DNA of 64,000 nucleotides from Antedon mediterranea (lineage: Eukaryota; Echinodermata; Crinoidea; Comatulida; Antedonidae): contig NC_092675.1 in assembly GCF_964355755.1 (NCBI RefSeq), forward strand, positions 13,531,312-13,595,311. Reading direction: 5' to 3'. The notes beneath the pieces were generated by a model. The model did no database searches. It was not told the origin of the DNA and worked only from the letters and a program-made list of their open reading frames with translations. Positions within the stretch are counted from its first letter, which is position 1. Every line of letters starts with the position of its first letter. Position numbers and translations under genes: made by a program. This document shows, piece after piece, positions 49,951 to 63,612 of this stretch.

Positions 49951-52900
49951 TTTTAGACCATTTTGTGATTTTCGAAAAAACTTGTTAACATAAAAACACG
50001 AAAGTGCTTAGAATAGCTTCAAATCGCATTTGGAAACGTTTTAGACCATTTTGTGATTTTCGAAAAAAATTGTTAACATAAAAACACCAAAGTGCTTAGA
50101 ATCACATTATAAACCGTTTTAGACCATTTTGAGCATTTCGATAACAATTTTCACACAAAAACATCAAAGAGCACAAAATAGCTTAATATCGTATTTAAAA
50201 ATGTTTTAGACCATTTTGAGCATTTAGATAAAACTTTTTCACACAAAACACCAAAGTGCTTAGAATAGCTTCAAATCGCATTTGGAGACGTTTTAGACCA
50301 TTTTGTGATTTTCGAAAAAACTTTTTAACATAAAAACACCAAAGTGCTTAGAATAGCTTCAAATCACATTTGGAGACGTTTTAGACCATTTTGTGATTTT
50401 CGAAAAAACTTGTTAACATAAAAACACGAAAGTGCTTAGAATAGCTTCAAATCGCATTTAGAAACGTTTTAGACCATTTTGTGATTTTCGAAAAAAATTG
50501 TTAACATAAAAACACCAAAGTGCTTAGAATCACATTATAAACCGTTTTAGACCATTTTGAGCATTTCGATAACAATTTTCACACAAAAACATCAAAGAGC
50601 ACAAAATAGCTTAATATCGTATTTAAAAACGTTTTAGACCATTTTGAGCATTTAGACAAAACTTTTTCACACAAAACACCAAAGTGCTTAGAATAGCTTC
50701 AAATCGCATTTGGAGACGTTTTAGACCATTTTGTGATTTTTGAAAAAACTTGTTAACATAAAAACACGAAAGTGCTTAGAATAGCTTCAAATCACATTTG
50801 GAGACGTTTTAGACCATTTTGTGATTTTTGAAAAAACTTGTTAATATAAAAACACGAAAGTGCTTAGAATAGCTTCAAATCGCATTTGGAAACGTTTTAG
50901 ACCATTTTGTGATTTTCGAAAAAGATTGTTAACATAAAAACACCAAAGTGCTTAGAATCACATTATAAACCGTTTTAGACCATTTTGAGCATTTCGATAA
51001 AAATTTTCACACAAAAACATCAAAGAGCACAAAAAGCTTAATATCGTATTTAAAAATGTTTTAGACCATTTTGAGCATTTAGATAAAACTTTTTCACACA
51101 AAACACCAAAGTGCTTAGAATAGCTTCAAATCGCATTTGGAGACGGTTTAGACCATTTTGTGATTTTGAAAAAACTTGTTAACATAAAAACACCAAAGTG
51201 CTTAGAATAGCTTCAAATCGCATTTGGAGACGTTCTAGACCATTTTGTGATTTTCGAAAAAACTTGTTAACATAAAAACACCAAAGTGCTTAGAAAAGCT
51301 TCAAATCGTATTTGGAGACGTTTTAGACCATTTTGAGATTTTCGAAAAAACTTGGTTACACAAAAACATCAAAGTGCTTAAAATCACATTATAAACCGTT
51401 TTAGACCATTTTGAGCATTTCGATAACACTTTTCACACAAAAACATCAAAGAGCACAAAATAGCTTAATATCGTATTTAAAAACGTTTTAGACCATTTTG
51501 AGCATTTCGACAAAACTTTTTCACACAAAACACCAAAGTGCTTAGAATAGCTTCAAATCGCATTTGGAGACGTTTTAGACCAATTTGTGCATTTCGATGA
51601 AACTTGATTACACAAAAACATCAAAGTGCTTAAAATCACATTATAAACCGTTTTAGACCATTTTGAGCATTTCGATAACACTTTTCACACAAAAACATCA
51701 AAGAGCACAAAATAGCTTAATATCGTATTTAAAAACGTTTTAGACCATTTTGAGCATTTAGACAAAACTTTTTCACACAAAACACCAAAGTGCTTAGAAT
51801 AGCTTCAAATCGCATTTGGAGACGTTTTAGACCATTTTGTGCATTTCGATGAAACTTGGTTACACAAAAACATCAAAGTGCTTAAAATCACATTATAAAT
51901 CGTATTAGACCATTTTGAGCATTTAGATAAAACTTTTTCACACAAAACACCAAAGTGCTTAGAATAGCTTCAAATCGCATTTGGAGACGTTTTAGACCAT
52001 TTTGTGATTTTTGAAAAAACTTGTTAACATAAAAACACCAAAGTGCTTAGAATAGCTTCAAATCACATTTGGAGACGTTTTAGACCATTTTGTGATTTTC
52101 GAAAAAACTTGTTAACATAAAAACACGAAAGTGCTTAGAATAGCTTCAAATCGCATTTGGAGACGTTTTAGACCATTTTGTGATTTTCGAAAAAACTTGT
52201 TAACATAAAAACACGAAAGTGCTTAGAATAGCTTCAAATCGCATTTGGAAACGTTTTAGACCATTTTGTGATTTTCGAAAAAAATTGTTAACATAAAAAC
52301 ACCAAAGTGCTTAGAATCACATTATAAACCGTTTTAGACCATTTTGAGCATTTCGATAACAATTTTCACACAAAAACATCAAAGAGCACAAAATAGCTTA
52401 ATATCGTATTTAAAAATGTTTTAGACCATTTTGAGCATTTAGATAAAACTTTTTCACACAAAACACCAAAGTGCTTAGAATAGCTTCAAATCGCATTTGG
52501 AGACGTTTTAGACCATTTTGTGATTTTCGAAAAAACTTTTTAACATAAAAACACCAAAGTGCTTAGAATAGCTTCAAATCACATTTGGAGACGTTTTAGA
52601 CCATTTTGTGATTTTCGAAAAAACTTGTTAACATAAAAACACGAAAGTGCTTAGAATAGCTTCAAATCGCATTTAGAAACGTTTTAGACCATTTTGTGAT
52701 TTTCGAAAAAAATTGTTAACATAAAAACACCAAAGTGCTTAGAATCACATTATAAACCGTTTTAGACCATTTTGAGCATTTCGATAACAATTTTCACACA
52801 AAAACATCAAAGAGCACAAAATAGCTTAATATCGTATTTAAAAACGTTTTAGACCATTTTGAGCATTTAGACAAAACTTTTTCACACAAAACACCAAAGT

Positions 52901-54135
52901 GCTTAGAATAGCTTCAAATCGCATTTGGAGACGTTTTAGACCATTTTGTGATTTTTGAAAAAACTTGTTAACATAAAAACACGAAAGTGCTTAGAATAGC
53001 TTCAAATCACATTTGGAGACGTTTTAGACCATTTTGTGATTTTTGAAAAAACTTGTTAATATAAAAACACGAAAGTGCTTAGAATAGCTTCAAATCGCAT
53101 TTGGAAACGTTTTAGACCATTTTGTGATTTTCGAAAAAGATTGTTAACATAAAAACACCAAAGTGCTTAGAATCACATTATAAACCGTTTTAGACCATTT
53201 TGAGCATTTCGATAAAAATTTTCACACAAAAACATCAAAGAGCACAAAAAGCTTAATATCGTATTTAAAAATGTTTTAGACCATTTTGAGCATTTAGATA
53301 AAACTTTTTCACACAAAACACCAAAGTGCTTAGAATAGCTTCAAATCGCATTTGGAGACGGTTTAGACCATTTTGTGATTTTGAAAAAACTTGTTAACAT
53401 AAAAACACCAAAGTGCTTAGAATAGCTTCAAATCGCATTTGGAGACGTTCTAGACCATTTTGTGATTTTCGAAAAAACTTGTTAACATAAAAACACCAAA
53501 GTGCTTAGAAAAGCTTCAAATCGTATTTGGAGACGTTTTAGACCATTTTGAGATTTTCGAAAAAACTTGGTTACACAAAAACATCAAAGTGCTTAAAATC
53601 ACATTATAAACCGTTTTAGACCATTTTGAGCATTTCGATAACACTTTTCACACAAAAACATCAAAGAGCACAAAATAGCTTAATATCGTATTTAAAAACG
53701 TTTTAGACCATTTTGAGCATTTCGACAAAACTTTTTCACACAAAACACCAAAGTGCTTAGAATAGCTTCAAATCGCATTTGGAGACGTTTTAGACCAATT
53801 TGTGCATTTCGATGAAACTTGATTACACAAAAACATCAAAGTGCTTAAAATCACATTATAAACCGTTTTAGACCATTTTGAGCATTTCGATAACACTTTT
53901 CACACAAAAACATCAAAGAGCACAAAATAGCTTAATATCGTATTTAAAAACGTTTTAGACCATTTTGAGCATTTAGACAAAACTTTTTCACACAAAACAC
54001 AAAAGTGCTTAGAATAGCTTCAAATCGCATTTGGAGACGTTTTAGACCATTTTGTGCATTTCGATGAAACTTGGTTACACAAAAACATCAAAGTGCTTAA
54101 AATCACATTATAAATCGTTTTAGACCATTTTGAGC
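49951..54135 (+). repeat. Tandem duplication, 2,215-bp offset
   Basis: 49951-51920 matches 52166-54135. Shared markers are TTGTTAATATAAAAAC near 50840/53055, GATAAAAATTTTC at 50996/53211, CACAAAAAGCTTAAT (two bases lost) near 51031/53246, CGTTCTAGACC at 51231/53446 and CTTAGAAAAGCTTC near 51290/53505. The first copy ends at an aberrant CGTATTAGACC box (51901) that joins B3 directly to a D4-type GAGCATTTAGATAAAAC. Confidence 0.87.
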
Positions 54136-57115
54136 ATTTCGACAAAACTTTTTCACACAAAATACAAAAGTGCTTAGAATAGCTTCAAATCGCATTTGGA
54201 GACGTTTTAGACCATTTTGTGATTTTCGAAAAAACTTTTTAACATAAAAACACCAAAGTGCTTAGAATAGCTTCAAATCACATTTGGAGACGTTTTAGAC
54301 CATTTTGTGATTTTCGAAAAAACTTGTTAACATAAAAACACGTGCTTTGAATAGCTTCAAATCGCATTTAGAAACGTTTTAGACCATTTTGTGATTTTCG
54401 AAAAAAATTGTTAACATAAAAACACCAAAGTGCTTAGAATCACATTATAAACCGTTTTAGACCATTTTGAGCATTTCGATAACAATTTTCACACAAAAAC
54501 ATCAAAGAGCACAAAATAGCTTAATATCGTATTTAAAAATGTTTTAGACCATTTTGAGCATTTAGATAAAACTTTTTCTCACAAAACACCAAAGTGCTTA
54601 AAATAGCTTCAAATCGCATTTGGAGACGTTTTAGACCATTTTGTGATTTTTGAAAAAACTTGTTAACATAAAAACACCAAAGTGCTTAGAATAGCTTCAA
54701 ATCACATTTGGAGACGTTTTAGACCATTTTGTGATTTTCGAAAAAACTTGTTAACATAAAAACACGAAAGTGCTTAGAATAGCTTCAAATCGCATTTGGA
54801 GACGGTTTAGACCATTTTGTGATTTTGAAAAAACTTGTTAACATAAAAACACGAAAGTGCTTAGAATAGCTTCAAATCGCATTTGGAAACGTTTTAGACC
54901 ATTTTGTGATTTTCGAAAAAAATTGTTAACATAAAAACACCAAAGTGTTTAGAATAGCTTCAAATCGCATTTGGAGACGTTTTAGACCTATTTGTGATTT
55001 TCGAAAAAACTTATCAACATAAAAACACCAAAGGGTTTAGAATAGCTTCAAATCGCATTTGGAGACGTTTTAGACCATTTTGTGATTTTGAAAAAACTTG
55101 TTAACATAAAAACACCAAAGTGCTTAGAATAGCTTCAAATCGTATTTGGAGACGTTTTAGACCATTTTGTGATTTTGAAAAAACTTGTTAACATAAAAAC
55201 ACCAAAGTGCTTAGAATAGCTTCAAATCGCATTTGGAGACGTTTTAGACCATTTTGTGATTTTCGAAAAAACTTGTTAACATAAAAACACCAAAGTGCTT
55301 AGAATAGCTTCAAATCGTATTTGGAGACGTTTTAGACCATTTTGAGATTTTCGAAAAAACTTGGTTACACAAAAACATCAAAGTGCTTAAAATCACATTA
55401 TAAACCGTTTTAGACCATTTTGAGCATTTCGATAACACTTTTCACACAAAAACATCAAAGAGCAAAAAATAGCTTAATATCGTATTTAAAAACGTTTTAG
55501 ACCATTTTGAGCATTTAGACAAAACTTTTTCACACAAAACACCAAAGTGCTTAGAATAGCTTCAAATCGCATTTGGAGACGTTTTAGAACATTTTGTGTT
55601 TTTCGAAAAAACTGTTAACATAAAAACACCAAAGTGCTTAGAATAGCTTCAAATCGCATTTGGAGACGTTTTAGAACATTTTGTGTTCTTCGAAAAAACC
55701 TGTTAACATAAAAACACCAAAGTGCTTAGAATAGCTTCAAATCGCATTTGGAGACGTTTTAGACCATTTTGTGATTTTTGAAAAAACTTGTTAACATAAA
55801 AACACCAAAGTGCTTAGAATAGCTTCAAATCACATTTGGAGACGTTTTAGACCATTTTGTGATTTTCGAAAAAACTTGTTAACATAAAAACACGAAAGTG
55901 CTTAGAATAGCTTCAAATCGCATTTGGAAACGTTTTAGACCATTTTGTGATTTTCGAAAAAGATTGTTAACATAAAAACACCAAAGTGCTTAGAATCACA
56001 ATATAAACCATTTTAGACCATTTTGAGCATTTCGATAACAATTTTCACATAAAAACATCAAAGAGCACAAAATAGCTTAATATCGTATTTAAAAATGTTT
56101 TAGACCATTTTGAGCATTTAGATAAAACTTTTTCACACAAAACACCAAAGTGCTTAGAATAGCTTCAAATCGCATTTGGAGACGGTTTAGACCATTTTGT
56201 GATTTTGAAAAAACTTGTTAACATAAAAACACCAAAGTGCTTAGAATAGCTTCAAATCGCATTTGGAGACGTTTTAGACCATTTTGTGATTTTCGAAAAA
56301 ACTTGTTAACATAAAAACACCAAAGTGCTTAGAATAGCTTCAAATCGTATTTGGAGACGTTTTAGACCATTTTGAGATTTTCGAAAAAACTTGGTTACAC
56401 AAAAACATAAAAGTGCTTAAAATCACATTATAAACCGTTTTAGACCATTTTGAACATTTCGATAACACTTTTCACACAAAAACATCAAAGAGCACAAAAT
56501 AGCTTAATATCGTATTTAAAAACGTTTTAGACCATTTTGAGCATTTCGACAAAACTTTTTCACACAAAACACCAAAGTGCTTAGAATAGCTTCAAATCGC
56601 ATTTGGAGACGTTTTAGACCAATTTGTGCATTTCGATGAAACTTGATTACACAAAAACATCAAAGTGCTTAAAATCACATTATAAACCGTTTTAGACCAT
56701 TTTGAGCATTTCGATAACACTTTTCACACAAAAACATCAAAGAGCACAAAATAGCTTAATATCGTATTTAAAAACGTTTTAGACCATTTTGAGCATTTAG
56801 ACAAAACTTTTTCACACAAAACACCAAAGTGCTTAGAATAGCTTCAAATCGCATTTGGAGACGTTTTAGACCATTTTGTGCATTTCGATGAAACTTGGTT
56901 ACACAAAAACATCAAAGTGCTTAAAATCACATTATAAATCGTTTTAGACCATTTTGAGCATTTCGACAAAACTTTTTCACACAAAATACCAAAGTGCTTA
57001 GAATAGCTTCAAATCGCATTTGGAGACATTTTAGACCATTTTGTGATTTTCGAAAAAACTTTTTAACATAAAAACACCAAAGTGCTTAGAATAGCTTCAA
57101 ATCACATTTGGAGAC
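54136..57115 (+). repeat. HOR satellite, right-centre segment
   Basis: This is ordinary satellite with B1 markers at 55344 and 56374. It contains an 84-bp A monomer at 54292-54375 in which four bases are missing (CACGTGCTTTGAATAG). Two consecutive A-variants with TTTTAGAACATTTTGTGTT lie at about 55585 and 55671, and AATATAAACCATTTTAG lies near 55999. I see no non-satellite sequence. Confidence 0.82.
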
Positions 57116-57153
57116 GTTTTAGACCATAAGTGCTTAGAATCACATTATAAACC
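57116..57153 (+). repeat. Truncated 38-bp B4 monomer, copy 7
   Basis: The junction is the same and TTTTAACAC follows, as in copies 2, 3, 4 and 9. Confidence 0.9.
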
Positions 57154-57302
57154 GTTTTAGACCATTTTGAGCATTTCGATAACAATTTTAACACAAAAAC
57201 ATCAAAGAGCACAAAATAGCTTAATATCGTATTTAAAAATGTTTTAGACCATTTTGAGCATTTAGATAAAACTTTTTCACACAAAACACCAAAGTGCTTA
57301 GA

Positions 57303-59466
57303 ATAGCTTCAAATCGCATTTGGAGACGTTTTAGACCAATTTGTGATTTTTGAAAAAACTTGTTAACATAAAAACACCAAAGTGCTTAGAATAGCTTCAA
57401 ATCACATTTGGAGACGTTTTAGACCATTTTGTGATTTTGAACAAACTTGTTAACATAAAAACACCAAAGTGCTTAGAATAGCTTCAAATCGCATTTGGAG
57501 ACGTTTTAGACCATTTTGTGATTTTCGAAAAAACTTGTTAACATAAAAACACCAAAGTGCTTAGAATAGCTTCAAATCGTATTTGGAGACGTTTTAGACC
57601 ATTTTGAGATTTTCGAAAAAACTTGGTTACACAAAAACATCAAAGTGCTTAAAATCACATTATAAACCGTTTTAGACCATTTTGAGCATTTCGATAACAC
57701 TTTTCACACAAAAACATCAAAGAGCACAAAATAGCTTAATATCGTATTTAAAAACGTTTTAGACCATTTTGAGCATTTCGACAAAACTTTTTCACACAAA
57801 ACACCAAAGTGCTTAGAATAGCTTCAAATCGCATTTGGAGACGTTTTAGACCAATTTGTGCATTTCGATGAAACTTGATTACACAAAAACATCAAAGTGC
57901 TTAAAATCACATTATAAACCGTTTTAGACCATTTTGAGCATTTCGATAACACTTTTCACACAAAAACATCAAAGAGCACAAAATAGCTTAATATCGTATT
58001 TAAAAACGTTTTAGACCATTTTGAGCATTTAGACAAAACTTTTTCACACAAAACACCAAAGTGCTTAGAATAGCTTCAAATCGCATTTGGAGACGTTTTA
58101 GACCATTTTGTGCATTTCGATGAAACTTGGTTACACAAAAACATCAAAGTGCTTAAAATCACATTATAAATCGTTTTAGACCATTTTGAGCATTTCGACA
58201 AAACTTTTTCACACAAAATACCAAAGTGCTTAGAATAGCTTCAAATCGCATTTCGAGACGTTCTAGACCATTTTGTGATTTTCGAAAAAACTTTTTAACA
58301 TAAAAACACCAAAGTGCTTAGAATAGCTTCAAATCACATTTGGAGACATTTTAGACCATTTTGTGATTTTCGAAAAAACTTGTTAACATAAAAACACGAA
58401 AGTGCTTAGAATAGCTTCAAATCGCATTTGGAAACGTTTTAGACCATTTTGTGATTTTCGAAAAAAATTGTTAACATAAAAACACCAAAGTGCTTAGAAT
58501 CACATTATAAACCGTTTTAGACCATTTTGAGCATTTCGATAACAATTTTCACACAAAAACATCAAAGAGCACAAAATAGCTTAATATCGTATTTAAAAAT
58601 GTTTTAGACCATTTTGAGCATTTAGATAAAACTTTTTCACACAAAACACCAAAGTGCTTAGAATAGCTTCAAATCGCATTTGGAGACGTTTTAGACCATT
58701 TTGTGATTTTTGAAAAAACTTGTTAACATAAAAACACCAAAGTGCTTAGAATAGCTTCAAATCACATTTGGAGACGTTTTAGACCATTTTGTGATTTTCG
58801 AAAAAACTTTTTAACATAAAAACACCAAAGTGCTTAGAATAGCTTCAAATCACATTTGGAGACGTTTTAGACCATTTTGTGATTTTTGAAAAAACTTGTT
58901 AACATAAAAACACGAAAGTGCTTAGAATAGCTTCAAATCGCATTTGGAAACGTTTTAGACCATTTTGTGATTTTCGAAAAAGATTGTTAACATAAAAACA
59001 CCAAAGTGTTTAGAATAGCTTCAAATCGCATTTGGAGACGGTTTAGACCATTTTGTGATTTTGAAAAAACTTGTTAACATAAAAACACCAAAGTGCTTAG
59101 AATAGCTTCAAATCGCATTTGGAGACGTTTTAGACCATTTTGTGATTTTCGAAAAAACTTGTTAACATAAAAACACCAAAGTGCTTAGAATAGCTTCAAA
59201 TCGTATTTGGAGACGTTTTAGACCATTTTGAGATTTTCGAAAAAACTTGGTTACACAAAAACATCAAAGTGCTTAAAATCACATTATAAACCGTTTTAGA
59301 CCATTTTGAGCATTTCGATAACACTTTTCACACAAAAACATCAAAGAGCACAAAATAGCTTAATATCGTATTTAAAAACGTTTTAGACCATTTTGAGCAT
59401 TTCGACAAAACTTTTTCACACAAAACACCAAAGTGCTTAGAATAGCTTCAAATCGCATTTGGAGAC
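57303..59466 (+). repeat. HOR satellite sharing segments with P/P' and 32.7-33.4 kb
   Basis: 57303-58400 aligns with 7115-8230 (offset 50,188) and with 30541-31640 (offset 26,762), including the GTTCTAGACC box at 58260. After about 58400 it resembles 9180-9480 instead. About 58660-59440 resembles 32660-33380. The switching of best match within 2 kb shows the array is a mosaic of block copies. Confidence 0.78.
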
Positions 59467-59906
59467 GTTTTAGACCAATTTGTGCATTTCGATGAAACTT
59501 GATTACACAAAAACATCAAAGTGCTTAAAATCACATTATAAACCGTTTTAGACCATTTTGAGCATTTCGATAACACTTTTCACACAAAAACATCAAAGAG
59601 CACAAAATAGCTTAATATCGTATTTAAAAACGTTTTAGACCATTTTGAGCATTTAGACAAAACTTTTTCACACAAAACACCAAAGTGTTTTAGACCAATT
59701 TGTGCATTTCGATGAAACTTGATTACACAAAAACATCAAAGTGCTTAAAATCACATTATAAACCGTTTTAGACCATTTTGAGCATTTCGATAACACTTTT
59801 CACACAAAAACATCAAAGAGCACAAAATAGCTTAATATCGTATTTAAAAACGTTTTAGACCATTTTGAGCATTTAGACAAAACTTTTTCACACAAAACAC
59901 CAAAGT
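59467..59906 (+). repeat. Out-of-register 220-bp tandem duplication
   Basis: A B2-C-partial D segment (78+87+55 bp) at 59467-59686 is repeated from 59687. The join is CACCAAAGTGTTTTAGACC: the D monomer at 59632-59686 is cut to 55 bp after CAAAGT and runs straight into the next box. The unit is not a whole number of monomers, unlike most other duplications here. The breakpoints share only a GT. Confidence 0.88.
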
Positions 59907-60305
59907 GCTTAGAAAAGCTTCAAATCGAATTTGGAGACGTTTTAGACCATTTTGTGCATTTCGATGGAACTTGGTTACACAAAAACATCAAAGTGCTTAC
60001 AATCACATTATAAATCGTTTTAGACCATTTTGAGCATTTCGACAAAACTTTTTCACACAAAATACAAAAGTGCTTAGAATAGCTTCAAATCGCATTTGGA
60101 GACGTTTTAGACCATTTTGTGATTTTCGAAAAAACTTTTTAACATAAAAACACCAAAGTGCTTAGAATAGCTTCAAATCACATTTGGAGACGTTTTAGAC
60201 CATTTTGTGATTTTCGAAAAAACTTGTTAACATAAAAACACGAAAGTGCATAGAATAGCTTCAAATCGCATTTGGAAACGTTTTAGACCATTTTGTGATT
60301 TTCGA
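59907..60305 (+). repeat. HOR satellite matching 25254-25652
   Basis: The stretch from about 59691 to 60305 aligns with 25038-25652 at offset 34,653. Shared markers are GCTTAGAAAAGC, CGATGGAACTTGG and GTGCATAGAATAG. It therefore spans the region just before and at the start of block P', and is joined at about 60305 to block R'. Confidence 0.8.
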
Positions 60306-62342
60306 AAAAAATTGTTGATATAAAAACACCAAAGTGCTTAGAATCACATTATAAACCGTTTTAGACCATTTTGAGCATTTCGATAAAAATTTTCACAAAA
60401 AAACATCAAAGAGCACAAAATAGCTTAATATCGTATTTAAAAATGTTTTAGACCATTTTGAGCATTTAGATAAAACTTTTTCACACAAAACACCAAAGTG
60501 CTTAGAATAGCTTCAAATCGCATTTGGAGACGTTTTAGACCATTTTGTGATTTTTGAAAAAACTTGTTAACATAAAAACACCAAAGTGCTTAGAATAGCT
60601 TCAAATCACATTTGGAGACGTTTTAGACCATTTTGTGATTTTCGAAAAAACTTGTTAACATAAAAACACGAAAGTGCTTAGAATAGCTTCAAATCGCATT
60701 TGGAAACGTTTTAGACCATTTTGTGATTTTCGAAAAAACTTGTTAACATAAAAACACGAAAGTGCTTAGAATAGCTTCAAATCGCATTTGGAGACGTTTT
60801 AGACCATTTTGTGATTTTCGAAAAAACTTGTTAACATAAAAACACGAAAGTGCTTAGAATAGCTTCAAATCACATTTGGAGACGTTTTAGACCATTTTGT
60901 GATTTTTGAAAAAACTTGTTAACATAAAAACACGAAAGTGCTTAGAACAGCTTCAAATCGCATTTGGAAACGTTTTAGACCAATTTGTGCATTTCGATGA
61001 AACTTGATTACACAAAAACACCAAAGGGTTTAGAATAGCTTCAAATCGCATTTGGAGACGTTTTAGACCATTTTGTGATTTTGAAAAAACTTGTTAACAT
61101 AAAAACACCAAAGTGCTTAGAATAGCTTCAAATCGCATTTGGAGACGTTTTAGACCATTTTGTGATTTTCGAAAAAACTTGTTAACATAAAAACACCAAA
61201 GTGCTTAGAATAGCTTCAAATCGTATTTGGAGACGTTTTAGACCATTTTGAGATTTTCGAAAAAACTTGGTTACACAAAAACATCAAAGTGCTTAAAATC
61301 ACATTATAAACCGTTTTAGACCATTTTGAGCATTTCGATAACACTTTTCACACAAAAACATCAAAGAGCACAAAATAGCTTAATATCGTATTTAAAAACG
61401 TTTTAGACCATTTTGAGCATTTCGACAAAACTTTTTCACACAAAACACCAAAGTGCTTAGAATAGCTTCAAATCGCATTTGGAGACGTTTTAGACCAATT
61501 TGTGATTTTTGAAAAAACTTGTTAACATAAAAACACCAAAGTGTTTAGAATAGCTTCAAATCGCATTTGGAGACGTTTTAGACCAATTTGTGATTTTCGA
61601 AAAAACTTATCAACATAAAAACACCAAAGGGTTTAGAATAGCTTCAAATCGCATTTGGAGACGTTTTAGACCATTTTGTGATTTTGAAAAAACTTGTTAA
61701 CATAAAAACACCAAAGTGCTTAGAATAGCTTCAAATCGCATTTGGAGACGTTTTAGACCATTTTGTGATTTTCGAAAAAACTTGTTAACATAAAAACACC
61801 AAAGTGCTTAGAATAGCTTCAAATCGTATTTGGAGACGTTTTAGACCATTTTGAGATTTTCGAAAAAAGTTGGTTACACAAAAACATCAAAGTGCTTAAA
61901 ATAACATTATAAACCGTTTTAGACCATTTTGAGCATTTCGGTAACACTTTTCACACAAAAACATCAAAGAGCACAAAATAGCTTAATATCGTATTTAAAA
62001 ACGTTTTAGACCATTTTGAGCATTTAGACAAAACTTTTTCACACAAAACACCAAAGTGCTTAGAATAGCTTCAAATCGCATTTGGAGACGTTTTAGACCA
62101 TTTTGTGCATTTCGATGAAACTTGGTTACACAAAAACATCAAAGTGCTTAAAATCACATTATAAATCGTTTTAGACCATTTTGAGCATTTCGACAAAACT
62201 TTTTCACACAAAATACCAAAGTGCTTAGAATAGCTTCAAATCGCATTTGGAGACGTTTTAGACCATTTTGTGATTTTCGAAAAAACTTTTTAACATAAAA
62301 ACACCAAAGTGCTTAGAATAGCTTCAAATCACATTTGGAGAC

Positions 62343-62380
62343 GTTTTAGACCATAAGTGCTTAGAATCACATTATAAACC
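62343..62380 (+). repeat. Truncated 38-bp B4 monomer, copy 8
   Basis: This is the counterpart of copy 1 in duplicated block R', at offset 46,029. TTTTCACAC is retained. Confidence 0.9.
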
Positions 62381-63574
62381 GTTTTAGACCATTTTGAGCA
62401 TTTCGATAACAATTTTCACACAAAAACATCAAAGAGCACAAAATAGCTTAATATCGTATTTAAAAACGTTTTAGACCATTTTGAGCATTTAGACAAAACT
62501 TTTTCACACAAAACACCAAAGTGCTTAGAATAGCTTCAAATCGCATTTGGAGACGTTTTAGACCAATTTGTGATTTTTGAAAAAACTTGTTAACATAAAA
62601 ACACCAAAGTGCTTAGAATAGCTTCAAATCACATTTGGAGACGTTTTAGACCATTTTGTGATTTTGAACAAACTTGTTAACATAAAAACACCAAAGTGCT
62701 TAGAATAGCTTCAAATCGCATTTGGCGACGTTTTAGACCATTTTGTGATTTTCGAAAAAACTTGTTAACATAAAAACACCAAAGTGCTTAGAATAGCTTC
62801 AAATCGTATTTGGAGACGTTTTAGATCATTTTGAGATTTTCGAAAAAACTTGGTTACACAAAAACATCAAAGTGCTTAAAATAACATTATAAACCGTTTT
62901 AGACCATTTTGAGCATTTCGATAACACTTTTCACACAAAAACATCAAAGAGCACAAAATAGCTTAATATCGTATTTAAAAACGTTTTAGACCATTTTGAG
63001 CATTTCGACAAAACTTTTTCACACAAAACACCAAAGTGCTTAGAATAGCTTCAAATCGCATTTGGGGACGTTTTAGACCAATTTGTGCATTTCGATGAAA
63101 CTTGATTACACAAAAACATCAAAGTGCTTAAAATCACATTATAAACCGTTTTAGACCATTTTGAGCATTTCGATAACACTTTTCACACAAAAACATCAAA
63201 GAGCACAAAATAGCTTAATATCGTATTTAAAAACGTTTTAGACCATTTTGAGCATTTAGACAAAACTTTTTCACACAAAACACCAAAGTGCTTAGAATAG
63301 CTTCAAATCGCATTTGGAGACGTTTTAGACCATTTTGTGCATTTCGATGAAAGTTGGTTACACAAAAACTTCAAAGTGCTTAAAATCACATTATAAATCG
63401 TTTTAGACCATTTTGAGCATTTCGACAAAACTTTTTCACACAAAATACCAAAGTGCTTAGAATAGCTTCAAATCGCATTTGGAGACGTTTTAGACCATTT
63501 TGTGATTTTCGAAAAAACTTTTTAACATAAAAACACCAAAGTGCTTAGAATAGCTTCAAATCACATTTGGAGAC

Positions 63575-63612
63575 GTTTTAGACCATAAGTGCTTAGAATC
63601 ACATTATAAACC
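63575..63612 (+). repeat. Truncated 38-bp B4 monomer, copy 9
   Basis: This is the counterpart of copy 2 in block R', at offset 46,029. TTTTAACAC follows. Confidence 0.9.
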
